DNA of 64,000 nucleotides from DATAGF01 sp963834875 (lineage in GTDB: Bacteria > Actinomycetota > Thermoleophilia > Miltoncostaeales > Miltoncostaeaceae), in NCBI GenBank assembly GCA_963834875.1, contig CAWIDG010000029.1, positions 53,868-117,867 of the forward strand, given 5' to 3'. Positions 1 through 7,954 of this stretch are shown here, one piece after another (the stretch's first letter is position 1; every line of letters begins with the position of its first letter). Below the pieces are notes generated by a model. The model made no database searches. It was not told the origin of the DNA and was given only the letters and a program-made list of their open reading frames with translations. The position numbers and the translations under genes are program-made.

Positions 1-2
1 CG

Positions 3-581
3 GTCGTGCGCAACCGCGGCACGATCGGCGGCTCGCTGTGCCAGGCGGACGCGGCGGAGGACCTCTCGGCCGTCTGCTCGGCGGCCAAGGCGGATGTCGT
101 GATCCGCGGCGCGGCGGGGGAGCGGGTCGTGAGCATGGAGGAGTTCCACGTCGGGCCGTACACCACCGCCGTGGGCGCGGGGGAGATGCTCACGGAGGTT
201 CGCCTCGCGCTCCGCCCCGGGGCCGGCAGCGCTCACGAGAAGGTCGAGCGGCGCGCCGGCGACTGGGCCATCGCGGCCGCATCGGCCGCGGTCTGGATGG
301 CCGCCGGCCGGATCGCCGACGCCGGCGTCGCGCTCAGCGCGGTCGGCCTCACGACCGTCCACCTCGCCCGGGCCGAGCAGCTGCTGCGCGGCCAGGAGCC
401 GACGGAGGAGCTGTTCACCGAGGCGGGCGCGATCGCGTCGGCGGACTGCTCCCCGATGGCCGACGGCCGCGGGCCGGTGGACTACAAGCGCCACCTCGCC
501 GGCGTGCTCACCCAACGGGCGCTGCGCCGGGCGACGGCCCGCGCCCTGGCTCAGGAGGGCCTGACATCGACGTCTCGATGA
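3..581 (+). CDS. coxM: CO dehydrogenase medium (FAD) subunit, 5' end outside window
   Basis: The reading frame enters from the left edge, so only the last ~192 residues are visible. This is the C-terminal part of the FAD-binding medium subunit of aerobic CO dehydrogenase, which passes electrons from the Fe-S subunit to the quinone pool. The NRGTIGGSLCQADAAEDLSAV stretch at the left edge matches the family's second FAD-binding motif (usually TIGGxxxxADP), followed by the CO_deh_flav_C domain. It ends in TGA overlapping the coxS ATG (ATGA), and the M-S-L order is that of form I cox operons. Family assignment is firm; the choice of CODH over xanthine dehydrogenase rests on the coxL motif. Confidence 0.93.
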   Translation, partial: VVRNRGTIGGSLCQADAAEDLSAVCSAAKADVVIRGAAGERVVSMEEFHVGPYTTAVGAGEMLTEVRLALRPGAGSAHEKVERRAGDWAIAAASAAVWMAAGRIADAGVALSAVGLTTVHLARAEQLLRGQEPTEELFTEAGAIASADCSPMADGRGPVDYKRHLAGVLTQRALRRATARALAQEGLTSTSR

Positions 582-1045
582 TCGTCAACGGCGAGCGCGT
601 CTCTCGCGACGTCGAGCCGCGACTGCTGCTCGTGCACTTCCTCCGCGAGACGCTGGGCCTCACGGGAACCCACTGGGGCTGCGACACCTCGAACTGCGGC
701 GCCTGCGTCGTGCGGATCGACGGCCAGCCGGTCAAGTCGTGCACCACCCTGGCGGCGATGTGCGACGGGCACGAGGTCCGGACCGTCGAGTCGCTCGAGG
801 TCAACGGCAGCCTGGACCCGATCCAGATGGGCTTCCACGAGCGCCACGCCCTGCAGTGCGGCTTCTGCACGCCGGGGATGCTGATGACCGCTCGCGCCCT
901 GCTGGACGAGAACCCGGATCCGACCGACCAGGAGATCCGGACCGCGATCTCCGGCGCCATCTGCCGCTGCACCGGGTATCAGAACATCGTCAGCGCCATC
1001 CGCTGGGCCGCCGACCACGAGGCCGCGGCGAGAAGGGGGGCATGA
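578..1045 (+). CDS. coxS: CO dehydrogenase small (2Fe-2S) subunit
   Basis: A 155-residue protein of typical length for the iron-sulfur subunit that wires the molybdenum site of CoxL to the FAD of CoxM. The N-terminal plant-ferredoxin-like domain has the GCDTSNCGACVV and SCTT cysteines for the distal cluster. The C-terminal helical domain has CGFCTPGM and the ICRCTGY motif for the proximal cluster. The ATG overlaps the coxM stop and its TGA overlaps the coxL ATG, so translation of M, S and L is coupled. All eight cluster cysteines are present. Confidence 0.96.
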   Translation: MIVNGERVSRDVEPRLLLVHFLRETLGLTGTHWGCDTSNCGACVVRIDGQPVKSCTTLAAMCDGHEVRTVESLEVNGSLDPIQMGFHERHALQCGFCTPGMLMTARALLDENPDPTDQEIRTAISGAICRCTGYQNIVSAIRWAADHEAAARRGA

Positions 1046-3432
1046 GCGTGGCCACTGTCGACAACCTTCCCAGCCCGTCGGCCGAGCGTCCGATCGGCTT
1101 CGGCCGCCTGAAGCGCAAGGAGGACGCGCGCTTCATCCGCGGGCAGGGGACCTACCTCGACGACATCCGCCTGCCGGGGATGGTGCACGGCGCCATGCTG
1201 CGCAGCCCGTACGCGCACGCGCGCATCGTCTCGATCGACACGTCGAGGGCGCTGGCCCACCCCAACGTGGCCGCGGTCGTCACCGCGAAGGACCTCGAGA
1301 CGCTGGGCCTGGCGTGGATGCCGACGATCTCCTACGACACGCAGGCGGTGCTGGCGGGCGACAAGGTGCGCTTCCAGGGGCAGGAGGTCGCGTTCGTGAT
1401 CGCGACCGACGAGTACTCGGCCAACGACGCGCTGGCGCTGATCGACGTCGAGTACGAGCCGCTTCCGACGGTGGTCGACGCCCGCACCGCGCTCGACGCC
1501 GACGCCCCCCTGATCCGCGACGACAAGGCCGGGCAGCGCGACAACCTCGCGAGCCCCACCTGGGAGGCCGGCGACGAGGAGGCGACCGCCCGCGCCTTCG
1601 CCGAGGCCGACACGGTCGTGACGCGCGACATGATCTACCCCCGCTGCCACCCGGCGCCGCTCGAGACCTGCGGCATCATCGCCGACTTCAACCCGGAGAC
1701 CGGCCAGCTCGACATCTACAACGGCAACCAGGCGCCCCATGCCCACCGGACGGTGTACGCGCACGTCGCGGGCCTCGCCGAGCACATGATCCGGATCCGC
1801 TGCCAGGACATCGGCGGGGGGTTCGGGAACAAGGTGCCGGTCTACCCGGGCTACGTGTGCGCGATCGCCGGGTCGATCGTCGCCGGCGTGCCGGTCAAGT
1901 GGGTGGAGAACCGCTCCGAGAACCTGATGTCCACCGGCTTCGCCCGGGACTACATCATGCGCAGCGAGATGTGCGCCAAGGACGGCAGGATCACCGGCCT
2001 GCGCGTGGACGTCATCGCCGACCACGGCGCCTTCGACAGCACCGCGCAGCCGACCAAGTTCCCGGCCGGGTTCTTCCACATCGTCTGCGGCTCCTACGAC
2101 CTGCAGGCCTCGCACGTCAAGGTCAAGGCCGTGTACACGAACAAGGCGCCCGGAGGGGTCGCCTACCGGTGCTCGTTCCGCATCACCGAGGCCGTCTACC
2201 TCGTCGAGCGGATGGTCAACGCGCTCGCGCTCGAGATGGAGGTCAACCCGATCGAGCTCAGGATGCGCAGCTTCATCGCGCCCGAGCAGTTCCCCTACGA
2301 GACCACCACCGGCTGGACCTACGACTCCGGCAACTACGCCGAGACGATGCGCGTCGCGATGGACATGGCCGGGTACGAGGCCCTGCGGGAGGAGCAGGCG
2401 GAGAAGCGCGCCCGCGGCGAGCTGATGGGCATCGGCGTGTCCTTCTTCACCGAGGGCGTCGGAGCCGGGCCGCGCAAGCACATGGACATCCTCGGGCTCG
2501 CCATGAACGACGGCGCCGACCTCCGCGTGCACCCCTCGGGCAAGGCGGTCGTCAGCATCAGCGCCCAGACGCAGGGGCAGGGCCACGAGACCACGTTCGC
2601 CCAGATCGTCGCCGAGGAGCTGGGCATCCCGCCGGAGGACGTCGAGGTCCGGCACGGCGACACCGACAAGTCGCCCTACGGGCTGGGCACCTACGGCAGC
2701 CGCTCGACGCCCGTCTCCGGCGGCGCCGTGGCGGTGGTCTCGCGCAAGGTCCGCGACAAGGCGCGCCTGATCGCGGCCACGATGCTGGAGGCCCGGCCCG
2801 AGGACCTCGCCTGGGAGAAGGGCCGCTGGTACGTCAAGGGCGACCCCGAGAAGGGCGCGATGATCGAGGACATCGCCGTGCGGGCGTACAGCGGCGAGCC
2901 GATGCCGGAGGGGCTGGAGGGCGGCCTCGACGCGCAGGTGATCTACGACCCGCCCAACCTCACCTACCCCTACGGTGCCTACATCGCCGTCGTCGACATC
3001 GACCCCGACACCGCCCAGGTCACGATCCGCCGCTTCATCGCGGTCGACGACTGCGGCGTGAAGATCAACCCGATGGTCGTCGAGGGCCAGATCCACGGCG
3101 GGCTCGCCGAGGGCATCGGCATCGCGCTGATGGAGGTGATCAGCTTCGACGCCGAGGGCAACTGCCTCAACTCGTCGTTCATGGACTACCTCATCCCGAC
3201 GGCGCTCGAGTGCCCCGAGTTCGAGGTCGGCGAGACCGTCACGCCCTGCCCCCACCACCCGCTGGGGGCCAAGGGGGTCGGCGAGTCGCCGAACGTCGGC
3301 TCGCCGCCGGCGATCGTCAACGCGGTGATCGACGCCCTGCACGAGACGCACGGCGTCAACCACATCGACATGCCCTGCACCCCGGCGCGCGTCTGGGCGG
3401 CGATGCAGGGACGGCCCGAGCCTCCGCAATGA
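1042..3432 (+). CDS. coxL: Form I aerobic CO dehydrogenase large (Mo/Cu) subunit
   Basis: A 796-residue catalytic subunit, close to the ~809 usual for the family. It carries AYRCSFR at residues 374-380; this AYXCSFR loop is the signature of form I (true, high-affinity) CODH, and Cys377 corresponds to the cysteine binding copper in the CuSMoO2 centre. The molybdenum-cofactor loops are present (GGGFGNK near residue 260; QGQGHETTFAQ near 513; GVGESP near the C-terminus). It oxidises CO to CO2 with water. The protein is intact over its whole length. The stop overlaps the start of the next gene. CO as an atmospheric energy source for survival is the known role in related actinobacteria and is an inference here. 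Confidence 0.97.
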   Translation: MSVATVDNLPSPSAERPIGFGRLKRKEDARFIRGQGTYLDDIRLPGMVHGAMLRSPYAHARIVSIDTSRALAHPNVAAVVTAKDLETLGLAWMPTISYDTQAVLAGDKVRFQGQEVAFVIATDEYSANDALALIDVEYEPLPTVVDARTALDADAPLIRDDKAGQRDNLASPTWEAGDEEATARAFAEADTVVTRDMIYPRCHPAPLETCGIIADFNPETGQLDIYNGNQAPHAHRTVYAHVAGLAEHMIRIRCQDIGGGFGNKVPVYPGYVCAIAGSIVAGVPVKWVENRSENLMSTGFARDYIMRSEMCAKDGRITGLRVDVIADHGAFDSTAQPTKFPAGFFHIVCGSYDLQASHVKVKAVYTNKAPGGVAYRCSFRITEAVYLVERMVNALALEMEVNPIELRMRSFIAPEQFPYETTTGWTYDSGNYAETMRVAMDMAGYEALREEQAEKRARGELMGIGVSFFTEGVGAGPRKHMDILGLAMNDGADLRVHPSGKAVVSISAQTQGQGHETTFAQIVAEELGIPPEDVEVRHGDTDKSPYGLGTYGSRSTPVSGGAVAVVSRKVRDKARLIAATMLEARPEDLAWEKGRWYVKGDPEKGAMIEDIAVRAYSGEPMPEGLEGGLDAQVIYDPPNLTYPYGAYIAVVDIDPDTAQVTIRRFIAVDDCGVKINPMVVEGQIHGGLAEGIGIALMEVISFDAEGNCLNSSFMDYLIPTALECPEFEVGETVTPCPHHPLGAKGVGESPNVGSPPAIVNAVIDALHETHGVNHIDMPCTPARVWAAMQGRPEPPQ

Positions 3433-4363
3433 TGACCGCCGCGATGTCCCGGCGCGCGCAGGAGCTCGCCGCCCGGGGCGAGGCGTTCGTGACCGCGACC
3501 GTCGTGCGCGCGCAGCGGCCGACGAGCGTCGAGGCCGGCGACGTCGCGCTGGTGCTCGGCGACGGCTCGATCGAGGGCTTCATCGGCGGCGCCTGCTCCG
3601 AGCACAGCGTGCGCGCGCACGCGCTGGAGGCGATGCGGACCGGCGAGGCCGTGCTGCTGCGCATCCTGCCCTTCGCCGACGGAGGGGGCGGCGACGAGGT
3701 CGAGGAGCGGCGCCGTGACGGTCCAGAACCCGTGCCTGTCGGGCGGCGCGATCGAGGTCTTCCTCGAGCCCGTCGTCCCCGCGCCGCGGGTGCTGGTGGT
3801 GGGCGAGACCCCGATCGCGGGGGCGATCGCGCGGGTCGGCCAGGAGCTCGGCCTCGACGTCGTCCAGGTGGAGGGGGACGGCGTCGCGCCGCGGCCGGAC
3901 GACCTCGCGCTGGTCGTCGCGGCGCACGGGCGCGACGAGGTCGGCGCGCTTCGCAGGGGCCTGGAGTCCGGCCTGCCGTACGTCGGCCTCGTCGCGAGCC
4001 GGGCGCGCGGCGACGGCGTGATCGGCGAGCTGCGCGGTGAGGGTGTCTCCGAGGAGCTGCTGGGGCGCATCGACGTGCCCGCCGGCATCGACATCGGCGC
4101 GCGCACGCCGGGCGAGATCGCGCTCTCGATCCTGGCCGGGATCGTCGCCGTCCGCCGCGAGGGCGGCCGCGCCCCCGCGCCGGACGTCGCCGCCCGCCCC
4201 GGCGCAGGCCGAGACCGCCGTCGACCCGATCTGCGGCATGACCGTCGCCGCGGTGGCGGGCACGCCGTCGGTCCGGCACGGCGGCGAGACGGTCTACTTC
4301 TGCTGCGAGGGCTGCAAGGCCGCGTTCATGGCGCGGCACGAGCATGCCGTCGGCTCGGACTGA
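3429..4363 (+). CDS. XdhC/CoxF-family maturation protein with C-terminal YHS domain (two frameshifts)
   Basis: An XdhC/CoxI-family factor that in related systems binds Mo cofactor and helps sulfurate and insert it. Residues ~1-90 match the XdhC_CoxI domain (EGFIGGACSEH), then a Rossmann-type XdhC_C domain (PRVLVVGETPIAGAIARV). The last ~45 residues form a YHS/TRASH-like metal site (DPICGM ... YFCCEGC). Two inserted bases break the frame, near 3703 and 4200; the total length, 935 nt, is 311 codons plus two. The ATG overlaps the coxL stop. The YHS domain suggests metal, perhaps copper, handling for the Mo/Cu centre; that is an inference. Confidence 0.88.
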
Positions 4364-4938
4364 CCCCTTCGTGGCCGGGCTCGTGCTCGGCGCGGGGGGG
4401 TCCAGGCGCCTGGGGCGCCCGAAGCAGCTGCTCCCCTACGGCGGCGGCACGCTGCTCGGCCACGCCGTCGGCGTCGCCCGCGCGTGCCCGTTCGACCAGC
4501 TCGTGGTGGCGCTCGGGAGGCGCCGCCGAGGAGGTGCGCGCGACCGTCGACCTGGAGGGCGCCGAGGTCGTCGTCAACGACGACTACGGCGCGGGCTGCT
4601 CCTCGTCCATCGCCGCGGCGCTCGGGGCGCTCGATCCGCGCTGCGACGTCCTGGTGCTGATGCTCGGCGACCAGCCCGGCGTGACCGCGGCGACGGTCGA
4701 GGCGCTGCTGGCCGGCCGCCGCGGCGCGCCGCTGGCCGTCTGCCGCTACGACGACGGGCTCGGGCATCCCATCGCGTTCGCGCGCAGCGCCTTCGCCGAC
4801 CTCGCCGGCCTCCACGGCGACAAGGGCGTCTGGCGGCTGCTCGAGCGCGATGCCCACGACGTGGCGGAGGTGCCGATCGCCGGCCGCGTCCCCCTCGACG
4901 TCGACACCCAGGAGGACTACGAGGCGGTCCTCGCGTGA
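4344..4938 (+). CDS. MobA/MocA-like molybdenum cofactor nucleotidyltransferase (frameshift)
   Basis: A ~197-residue nucleotidyltransferase expected to add CMP or GMP to molybdopterin; CODH uses the cytosine dinucleotide, so a MocA-type role fits. Visible motifs are the N-terminal LVLGAGGSRRLGRPKQLLP nucleotide-binding loop, LMLGDQPGV (metal-binding Asp) and GHPIAF. A single extra G near 4515 (CTCGGGAGGC) shifts the frame in the middle; 595 nt is 198 codons plus one. It overlaps the previous gene by 20 nt and the next by 4, so it belongs to the same operon. Confidence 0.9.
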
Positions 4939-5855
4939 CCCATCGGGTCACGGGCGAGGCGGCGGATGAGGTCCGCCGGCTCATCCCCGACATCGAGACG
5001 CTGGCACGCCGTCTCGCGGACGTCAACTACCTCGTCGACGAGGGCCTGGCGACCTCGATGTTCCTGGGCGCGCGCCTGCCGCAGCCGCTGCTGCTCGAGG
5101 GCGAGGCGGGCGTCGGCAAGACCGAGGCCGCCGTGTCGCTGGCGGCGGTCCTCGACACGCCGCTGATCCGCCTCCAGTGCTACGAGGGCATCGACGTCGC
5201 GGAGGCGCTGTACGAGTGGAACTACCCCCGCCAGCTGCTGAGCATCCGGCTCGCCGACGCCGGCGGCGCGGCGCTCCGCGAGGAGGACCTCTTCGGCCCC
5301 GACTACCTCATCCGGCGCCCGCTGCTGCGGGCGCTCGAGCATCCGGGCCCGCGTCCGGCGGTGCTGCTGATCGACGAGATCGACCGCGCCGACGACGACT
5401 TCGAGGCGTTCCTGCTCGAGCTGCTCGGCGACGCCAGGGTGACGATCCCGGAGATCGGCACGATCGTCGCCACGCACCCGCCGGTCATCGTGCTGACCTC
5501 CAACCGCACCCGGGACCTGCACGACGCGGTCAAGCGCCGCTGCCTCTACCAGTGGATCGACTACCCGGACCCGCAGCGCGAGGTGGAGATCGTGCGCCGC
5601 CGCGTGAAGGGCTCCTCCGAGTCGCTGGCCGTGCAGGTGGCCGACGCGGTCTCGCGCATGCGCGACAGCGACGTGCAGAAGCCGCCGGGGATCGCCGAGG
5701 CCATCGACTGGCTCGCCGCCCTGAGCCTGCTCGGCGTGGAGCGCCTGGACGCGGCGGCGGCGGACCTCACCCTCGGCTCGGTGCTGAAGTACGGCGAGGA
5801 CCAGGAGGTCGTCCGCGCCGCCGGCCTCGAGGAGCTCGTCCGCAGCGGTGCCTGA
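4935..5855 (+). CDS. coxD: CoxD-type MoxR AAA+ ATPase
   Basis: A 306-residue AAA+ ATPase of the MoxR group. In Oligotropha, CoxD is needed to mature the apo-enzyme by adding sulfur and copper to the active site. Walker A GEAGVGKTEAA is near residue 57, Walker B LLIDEIDRADDD near 145, and a sensor-1 VLTSNRTRDLHDA follows. Start: GTG in the GTGA overlap with the preceding stop. The downstream partner is the VWA protein CoxE, the usual MoxR-VWA pairing. The frame is intact. Confidence 0.95.
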   Translation: MTHRVTGEAADEVRRLIPDIETLARRLADVNYLVDEGLATSMFLGARLPQPLLLEGEAGVGKTEAAVSLAAVLDTPLIRLQCYEGIDVAEALYEWNYPRQLLSIRLADAGGAALREEDLFGPDYLIRRPLLRALEHPGPRPAVLLIDEIDRADDDFEAFLLELLGDARVTIPEIGTIVATHPPVIVLTSNRTRDLHDAVKRRCLYQWIDYPDPQREVEIVRRRVKGSSESLAVQVADAVSRMRDSDVQKPPGIAEAIDWLAALSLLGVERLDAAAADLTLGSVLKYGEDQEVVRAAGLEELVRSGA

Positions 5856-7245
5856 CCCCGGCCCCCAGCCAGCCTTCGGGGTCGAGACCATCCTGCTCGA
5901 CCTCCCCCCGCTCGCGGGGACGCTGAGCCGGCGGCTGCACGATGCGGGACTGCCGACGACGCCCGCGCGCGCGGCCGACCTCGCGCGGGCGCTGACGCTG
6001 GTGCGGCCGGTCTCCCGCCGCCGCCTCTACTGGACGGCTCGCGCGATCCTCGTCTCCGACCCGTCGCAGGTCGCCGCCTTCGACGACGTCTTCTTCTCGG
6101 TCTTCGGCGGCCGGCCCCGGGCCGAGCCCGCCGAGCCGGACGACGCGCGGCCCGTCCCCGCGCCGGCGGACGACCGGGCGAGGTCCGGCGACGCCGCCGA
6201 GCGCGGCGACTCGGCGCGCCGGGACCCGCGCGCCGGGACGGCCCAGTGGTCGGCGGACGCGGGCGACGACGAGGACGGGGCGGAGGTGGACGTGCCGCTG
6301 GCGATGGCGAGCGACGAGGAGCGGCTCGCCGGCAAGAGCTTCGACCGGCTCGAGCCGCACGAGCTCGCCCAGCTGTACCGGCTGATGACGCGCCTGCGCG
6401 TCGCGACGCCGACGCGGCGCACCCGCCGCCACGAGAAGGGGCGCGCCGGCCAGCGCATCGACATGCGGCGGACGCTGCGCGCCAGCCTGCGCACCGGCGG
6501 CGACCCGATCCGCCTCGCCCGCCGCCGCCGGCGCGTCGCCCACCGCAGGCTCGTGGTGCTGTGCGACATCTCCGGCTCGATGGAGCCCTATGCGCGCGCC
6601 TACCTGCAGTTCCTGACCTGCGCCGCGGGCAGCGGCCCCAAGGCCGAGGCGTTCGCGTTCGCCACGCGGCTGACCCGCCTCACCCGGGCGCTCGCGTCGC
6701 GCCACCCGGAGCGCGCGATCCAGCGCGCCGCCGCCGCGGCGCCGGACTGGTCGAGCGGGACCCGGATCGGCGAGGCGCTCAAGGCCTTCAACGACCGGCA
6801 CGGGCGCCGGGGCATGGCCCGGGGAGCGGTGATCGTGATCCTCTCCGACGGCTGGGAGCGCGGCGACCCGGCCCTCGTGGGCCGTGAGATGGCGCGCCTC
6901 GGGCGCCTCGCCCACCGGATCGTGTGGGTCAATCCGCGCGTCGGGGCGACCGGGTTCTCCGTGCGGGCCGGCGGCATGGTGGCGGCGCTGCCGTACTGCG
7001 ACGCGCTCGTGAGCGGCCACAGCTTCCGGGCGCTCGGCGAGGTGATCGAGGCGATCGCCGCGGGCTCGCGGGAGGGCGCGGAGGAGCCGTCCGCCGGCTC
7101 GGGGGCGCCGCCGCCGGCGGGCGCCGCCGACGAGCAGGACTCGTGGGCCAGCGCCACGCCGGTGCCCGGCAGCTCGGTCGCCATGCCCAGCGGGCACGGC
7201 CCGAGCAGGGGCAACACCAGCCCGGGCTGGGTGACCGATGCCTGA
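5848..7245 (+). CDS. coxE: CoxE-type von Willebrand factor A protein
   Basis: A 465-residue VWA (CoxE-like) protein that works with the CoxD ATPase in active-site maturation. The N-terminal helical part is followed by an Asp/Ala/Glu-rich linker (~residues 90-150). The VWA domain starts near residue 233 with the MIDAS motif VVLCDISGSM and later SSGTRIGEAL and VILSDGW. The C-terminal ~60 residues are Gly/Ala/Pro-rich. It starts with GTG overlapping coxD by 8 nt, and its last 8 nt overlap the next small gene. Confidence 0.94.
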   Translation: MPDPGPQPAFGVETILLDLPPLAGTLSRRLHDAGLPTTPARAADLARALTLVRPVSRRRLYWTARAILVSDPSQVAAFDDVFFSVFGGRPRAEPAEPDDARPVPAPADDRARSGDAAERGDSARRDPRAGTAQWSADAGDDEDGAEVDVPLAMASDEERLAGKSFDRLEPHELAQLYRLMTRLRVATPTRRTRRHEKGRAGQRIDMRRTLRASLRTGGDPIRLARRRRRVAHRRLVVLCDISGSMEPYARAYLQFLTCAAGSGPKAEAFAFATRLTRLTRALASRHPERAIQRAAAAAPDWSSGTRIGEALKAFNDRHGRRGMARGAVIVILSDGWERGDPALVGREMARLGRLAHRIVWVNPRVGATGFSVRAGGMVAALPYCDALVSGHSFRALGEVIEAIAAGSREGAEEPSAGSGAPPPAGAADEQDSWASATPVPGSSVAMPSGHGPSRGNTSPGWVTDA

Positions 7246-7417
7246 CGGCAAGACCTGCATCTACCCGGGGTGCGAGCGACCCGCCGCGCCCGCGCACCCC
7301 CAGGGCGGGCCGCAGCCCGCGTTCTGCGACCTGGAGGACCACAACGCGCTGACGGCCCACCAGGAGCGCCAGCGTCTCGCGTCGCTCGCGAGATCCGACG
7401 AAGAGGAGAGTCACTAG
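7238..7417 (+). CDS. Small Cys/His protein in the cox operon, unknown function
   Basis: A 59-residue open frame starting inside the end of coxE (ATGCCTGA overlap) and ending where the next GTG starts (TAGTG overlap), so it is embedded in the operon. It has Cys7, Cys12, Cys30 and His35 (CIYPGC ... FCDLEDH), a plausible zinc or other metal site, and an Arg/Glu-rich C-terminus. I do not recognise a family. The tight overlaps at both ends and lack of frameshift argue that it is a real gene; a role in metal delivery to CODH is only a guess. Confidence 0.7.
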   Translation: MPDGKTCIYPGCERPAAPAHPQGGPQPAFCDLEDHNALTAHQERQRLASLARSDEEESH

Positions 7418-7878
7418 TGGCGAACGAGGCCTACCGAGCGGTCTTCCTGCGCGTGCACCCGACCGGAAAGATGGTGCTCAGCCTCACCACCGACTCCGAC
7501 GGCAAGGAGGGCGAGTACGCCCAGCTCGTCGCCGACGAGCTCGGCGTCCCGGCGCTCGACGTCAAGGTCGTCCCCGCGGACACCGACCGGTTCGGCGTCG
7601 GCCACGGGTTCAACACGAGCCCGTCGGCAGGCGCGCCGGCGGCGATCGCCCGCGCGACGGGCAGGATCCGCGACAAGGCCCGGCTGCTCGCCGGCATGGC
7701 CCTGGGCGCGGCCCCGGAGGGCCTGACCTGGTCCAACGGGGCCTGGGTCGACGGCGACGGAAGCGACCCGACCCAGGTCAAGACGATCGAGGCCATCGCC
7801 CTCTACGCGCACGGCACCGGCGAGCTGCCGCCGGGCGTCGAGGGCGGCCTCGACGCGCAGGCCGTCTACACCGACTGA
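7417..7878 (+). CDS. Stand-alone CoxL-like domain protein lacking the Mo-cofactor motif
   Basis: A 153-residue protein clearly homologous to residues ~494-635 of the CoxL in this window: VHPTGKMVLSL versus VHPSGKAVVSI, IRDKARLLAG versus VRDKARLIAA, and VEGGLDAQAVY versus LEGGLDAQVIY. The QGQGHETTFAQ cofactor loop is replaced by SDGKEGEYAQ, so it cannot bind Mo cofactor the usual way. A clear AGGAGAG ribosome-binding site lies 6 nt before the GTG, and the frame is intact. It is not a simple pseudogene copy, since the sequence has diverged evenly while staying open. Possible roles are an assembly placeholder, a scaffold or a regulator. Confidence 0.85.
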   Translation: MANEAYRAVFLRVHPTGKMVLSLTTDSDGKEGEYAQLVADELGVPALDVKVVPADTDRFGVGHGFNTSPSAGAPAAIARATGRIRDKARLLAGMALGAAPEGLTWSNGAWVDGDGSDPTQVKTIEAIALYAHGTGELPPGVEGGLDAQAVYTD

Positions 7879-7954
7879 CGGCGCGCCTTCCATCCCTCGG
7901 TGCGACGGGTCCGGTGCAACCGGGCGCGCCGCCCATCCAGCGCCGGGAGAGGCG

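Noticed and set aside
979..3429. 816-codon open frame on the minus strand opposite coxL
   Set aside because: Its translation is Arg/Asp/Val-rich with no domain; it is the codon-shadow of a GC-rich gene whose plus-strand product carries full CODH motifs.
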